Program-made: the position numbers and the translations under genes
The notes under the pieces: generated by a model
Told to the model about the DNA's origin: nothing
The model's database searches: none
Seen by the model: only the letters and a program-made list of their open reading frames with translations
NCBI GenBank assembly: GCA_009792885.1
Contig: WMCF01000021.1
Location: 2,293,254-2,357,253 of the forward strand
DNA from: Eremophila alpestris peregrina
Taxonomy: Eukaryota > Chordata > Aves > Passeriformes > Alaudidae
Direction of reading: 5' to 3'
Length of the DNA stretch: 64,000 nt
In this document: piece by piece, positions 60,149 to 64,000 of the stretch
How positions within the stretch are numbered: position 1 is the first letter of the stretch
How the letters are laid out: every line of letters starts with the position of its first letter

Positions 60149-63100
60149 GCTCCGCTGCGGCACCCCCGGCCCCGCGCCCCTGCCCGCGGGAGGCGGCTGA
60201 GGCACCGAACAAAGGAACCCGCTGGCCGGCTACTGCTGATCTGGTGTCACTGGCTGCCTAAGGCAGATACGGGACTCCCCCATAAAGCACTGTTTACATT
60301 GCTCCAGCCACTTTGACCCTTTGCTGCAATCCCGTGCCCTTTCTGTTATACAAGGGGGTGAGTTACCAGCTTTCATCATACTGATAGAGCGTTTGGGTGG
60401 TTCTGAGTGTTTTAGAGACGCTGCCCTGGCTGGGGCAGGGAGGCACCGGGCTCCTGATGGGTGAGCTTGCCCGGCTCTCCAGGCGCTGCTCCGCAGCCTC
60501 ACCCAGCGCTGCTCTGGGCCGTCCAAGCAGATCACCCATGATGTGCTCCCTTTTTTCTAGCTGCAGAAGTTGAGGTGCCTGAGGACAAACCTTCAGAGCA
60601 CGAACACTCAGTAACGCTGCCCAAAGTTGTAGGTGGTTGGTACTCTTTGGCAGATCAGATAATAAAGCAGATCCTAAGGATCTGGGCCAGTATGTGCTAA
60701 ATAAAACAACCAAATCAGTCAATGCTTATATTTTGTTCTTCATGTTTCTTTCTTATTCCTCGAGAAAAAGATTTGAAAAAACCTTTAGCCACACAGACAT
60801 GGCTTTTTGCTTCTACTGTTCAAACCACAGCTTATCCTCTCATCACAAGGACTCACTTGTTTTTGTTTTCAATGAAACATCTGGCAGAGTAGTTTTTCTG
60901 TAATTTTAAATGTTATTCCCTGCTGTCACTGCTTTAGAGAGTCTTTCCAATATCTTATTACAGGTACTGCAAGACCATTTTCATTAGTTCACGTAAAGTG
61001 TTTTGAAGAAGAAAATGCTACAGCAATTCTAACCATAAGAGATTAATTCTCTGGTCTTCACATTACTTGGTTTCCCTTGTTTTAGAAGGTGAAGCATGCT
61101 TTCAGTTCACTGTGGTATATGCATCAACTCTTTATGTCTAACTCAATAATTATTACAAACAGCTTCTTTTTTTTTTTAGGATTTCACTTTAAAACTTCAG
61201 AGTGGTGATGGAGAATTTATTTTGGAACATCTGTTTTGATTTTTGCCTTAAAACTTGCTTATAAAGGTGCCGTTGTATTTATGCAACTAGGTTTCCTAGT
61301 GGATGCATTTCCCAGAGTATGAAATCTGACAGTGTTCTTACTGAGTATGTTTGTTTTCAAGTTAACATCACAGAGCAGGAGATATTACTTGACAAAACAA
61401 ATATAAAAGGCCCTTCACCAACTCCTCCCAGCTCCCCTGCTTACTCCAGTTACCAGCTGAATCACTGGCAGAGAGAATGATCTACTGTGCACTTTTGAAA
61501 AAATATAACAGCAAATCATTGCCAACCACTTTATTAAAAGATTTTTATGTCAGTTTTGTGTTGTGCCTACTTATGTGGCATTTTCCGTTTAATTTTTTTT
61601 TTTCCTGGAACCAGTCTCATGAAATAATATTTGCCATTGATAACGACTACCAGCATTCCTAGAGGTGACTGTGCTTTAGCACAAGTAAGGCAAACAAACC
61701 TCCCAGCTGGCAGGGAAGGAGGACAAAATTACTGCAAAAGTTGAGAGTGTGTATCTGCAGAGAGCACTAATCAACTTAAGGAAGCAGAAATACTTTACTT
61801 GTTTCCACACTTCTCAAGTTACTCATTCCTCTTTGCTTTTCTGATACAAACACTGTTATTCATTCTCTTGTTCAGTCAAGCTGTCTGCTAAAGCATACAG
61901 TGTTGAGTAATACCTAGGTTCCTTAGAAGTGAAAAATTATAGGGTATCTAATTGTCTATATTTGTGTGCATGTTTGTCTGAAATTTAATTCCGTGTGCTC
62001 ACACGTCAGTGGCACTTCTTTGTTTCCTTTTTATTAAGTTGTACAGCTTTTTCCATCCCTCTCAGTCTTAGCTCAAAGAGTTAGGCCAAGCACTGCCAGC
62101 AGAATTAACTTGCTGGCTAAAGGCTGAAGTGGTTGGCAGAGGCAGGGGATGCCCCACAGCATTTCTAGATCCATGGCCACTCTTCACTAACAGCAAGAAT
62201 TGCCCTATAACAACTCTTGTCCATCTGATGGGGAAGGAGATTTGCACAGGCAGGAGAGCACAGGCTCTCCAGTATGAGCTGGAAGCACTGCAATGGCTGG
62301 GGGTAACAAGAACAGGCAGGGCTGAAGCAATGGCAGTAAATCTGCATTTATCCTGTTCTGCCCAGATGCCTTTAAGTAATTTGTTTCTTAACTAAAAGCA
62401 CCCTAAATGCAGCCATTGTCTAATCAGACGTGATAGAGGCTCTCCCTGTTTAAACTTGGTTCCACTGGGTTACTCTTCATCCTTGTGTAACTCACCCAGC
62501 TGTTATGGAGGCTGTAAAACAGCTACTTGAAGCTGTTTGCACAGTGTAAGCTCTCATCTGCCTTCAGGTTTGTTCTGCTGTCTCAGATCCCAAAGATCAG
62601 TTCCTCTGTTACTCTCTCTGGCACTGCTGCTTCTCTGTATTAACTGCAAATGATCACAACAGGAGCTGGAACTCCACAGTGCACACAACAAGAAGGACTA
62701 AAATGTTACTTAAGAAGTCCCTGGTTGGACAACTGAAGGGATATTCCTTTAAAAATAAATAAAAATGAGGCATTAGTTTTAGCTCGCGTGCCTGGGACTA
62801 AGCCAATGTAAGTGACAAGAAAAATACTCAATTAAAGCAGATTAAGATTGATTGCCCAATACAGGTGGGGCACATGGATTTCACAAGTTTTTTTGGCTTG
62901 GGACTTGTATTAATCTAGGTGGAAAATCAGGGGTTTGATCTACATTAAGTTTTTCAAGATGGAAATCTTCATGCAAAATCAGTGTTGAATTACTTTCCTG
63001 AACTTTTCCCATAATTTTGAAATTGTGTCATGCTTCAAAAGTGAAAACCCTTTTTCTCTTCCTCTTTGCTATTGGTAGCAATCAGCTGATTCTGGCTCAC

Positions 63101-63620
63101 TGAGATGACAGAAAGAACTGGTTCCAGCCATTTTCCAACCATTTTACTTGGTGCTTCTGGCAACGTTTTAAAGCAAGCTAGAACACAGGCATATTTTAAT
63201 AAATGATTACACTCTAAAAAGAGCTCAATCAAATAGACCTTTTTCTACCCCCTTTGTGTAGACTTGCTAACAGATGGCCACGGTATCAAGTCTTGACTTT
63301 AATTACATTTCAGACTAGAAAATTGCTTCTGCATACAAATTCAATGCAAGAATAATGCAATCTCTGAACAGAGCCCTTCTCTTTACCTAATCAGTAATAA
63401 CAAAGTAACTTATCTTTACACAGGCAGGACACATACCTGATTTGTTGCTTTGCATTCATGCTCATTTTAACTGACCTTGTTATGGAAAAATCCCTTCATA
63501 TCTGTTACTCTGACATTTCTTTTCACTTGTACTCTCCTTTTCTCCCCAATTCCTGATTGGGTTTTACATAATGTGAAGTTTTGTGTTAGGTGAAGTTGCC
63601 TTATATTTCCTTGCAAAGTG

Positions 63621-63688
63621 TGTGCATATCAAACAGCATTTAAACAGGATTAAATTTAAACTGTGCATCTTAAACAGCATTTAAACAG
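63621..63688. repeat. Duplicated 27-base word, 41-base offset
   Basis: A 27-base word at 63621-63647 recurs at 63662-63688 with two mismatches; both contain AAACAGCATTTAAACAG. Further AGCATT words follow, suggesting repeated slippage. Confidence 0.8.
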
Positions 63689-64000
63689 CATATTAAATAG
63701 CATTTCAGGATCCAGGTCAGCTCAGGTAGCACTGGAAGCAGTGCCTGGCTCAGTGTAAGGCACACAAGGTCCTTCCAAACTTTCAAGCTACTGAAAGAGA
63801 ATTGTAGGGTGGAGAGAGGTACAGGGATGGTGTGCAGGGATATATTGGTAGCATGTAGGAAGTTCCTTCAGCTGGCACAGGTGGGTAACACGTCCCAGCC
63901 CTGGGAGCCATGGGCCTGCAATGGCATGACACAGTTTCTGTACACTGAAGCCCCTGTTTTGCTGTTACCTTTACAGTGAAAGGGTTGTACCTTCATCTCC

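Larger units (their letters stand above)
58590..60210 (+). promoter_or_regulatory. GPT2 CpG-island promoter and 5' region
   Basis: Long GC- and CpG-rich block spanning the presumed transcription start, the first coding exon and the start of intron 1. An ACTACA-containing ZNF143/THAP11-like element begins at 59079. No clear TATA box. The exact transcription start is not determinable; several ATGs precede the coding start. Confidence 0.8.
59834..64000. other. GPT2 intron 1 (partial)
   Basis: No match to the next expected coding segment (human GIKKPFTEVIRANIGDAQA) was found, so intron 1 runs off the right edge. The first 400 bases are GC-rich with G-tract and CCCGG repeats; the rest is ordinary AT-rich sequence with a 41-base-offset duplication at 63621-63688. 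Confidence 0.85.

Noticed and set aside
59425..60205. Open frames over 200 codons antisense to GPT2 exon 1
   Set aside because: Mirror frames of a GC-rich exon and island, full of Arg/Pro/Ala, with no independent support.
1..64000. CRISPR arrays, prokaryotic operons, proviruses, tRNA or rRNA genes
   Set aside because: Gene structure is eukaryotic with introns; no regularly spaced repeats, tRNA B-box words or retroviral frames were recognised on reading both strands.

Overview
The window looks like nuclear DNA from a bird, probably a songbird. Three vertebrate genes lie in the order and orientation known from human 16q11.2 and its avian counterpart: MYLK3 (minus strand), C16orf87 (minus strand) and GPT2 (plus strand). 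Exons are short, have GT-AG borders, and are embedded in AT-rich non-coding DNA. Two CpG islands mark housekeeping promoters. I saw no LINE-, SINE- or LTR-type element. The scattered T/G-rich or A/C-rich simple tracts are, in my experience, common in passerines. Assignment to a bird is an inference from exon sequence and genome texture; the species is unknown.

Left part (1-16,702): MYLK3, cardiac myosin light chain kinase, reads right to left. Eleven coding exons were placed by hand. Every exon junction keeps phase, giving 796 codons plus 2 bases. They encode a coiled-coil N-terminus, a poorly conserved lysine/glutamate/serine-rich middle, and a nearly complete protein kinase domain. The last coding exon or exons (end of the kinase C-lobe and the calmodulin-binding tail) are not found and should lie left of position 1.

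Middle (16,703-41,234): about 24.5 kb with no recognisable gene. It contains the MYLK3 5' flank, which has a perfect CRE, and at its right end the 3' untranslated region of C16orf87.

Right-middle (41,235-52,689): C16orf87 has four coding exons that join to a complete 154-residue protein with an N-terminal zinc ribbon and an AT-hook-like GRGRPK motif. Its first exon sits in a CpG island with a CCAAT box and GC boxes.

Right part (52,690-64,000): roughly 5.6 kb of gene-free spacer, then the GPT2 CpG island. The first coding exon of GPT2 (mitochondrial alanine aminotransferase 2) is present, and the rest of the window is intron 1. The three genes are neighbours but share no pathway: sarcomere phosphorylation, a probable chromatin-associated protein, and amino-acid metabolism. 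No new multi-gene system was found. The more interesting signals are a possible retained-intron MYLK3 isoform with a hydrophobic tail, a duplicated AP-1 motif in a MYLK3 intron, two alternative GPT2 starts that both look like mitochondrial leaders, and a G-quadruplex-prone tract right after GPT2 exon 1.
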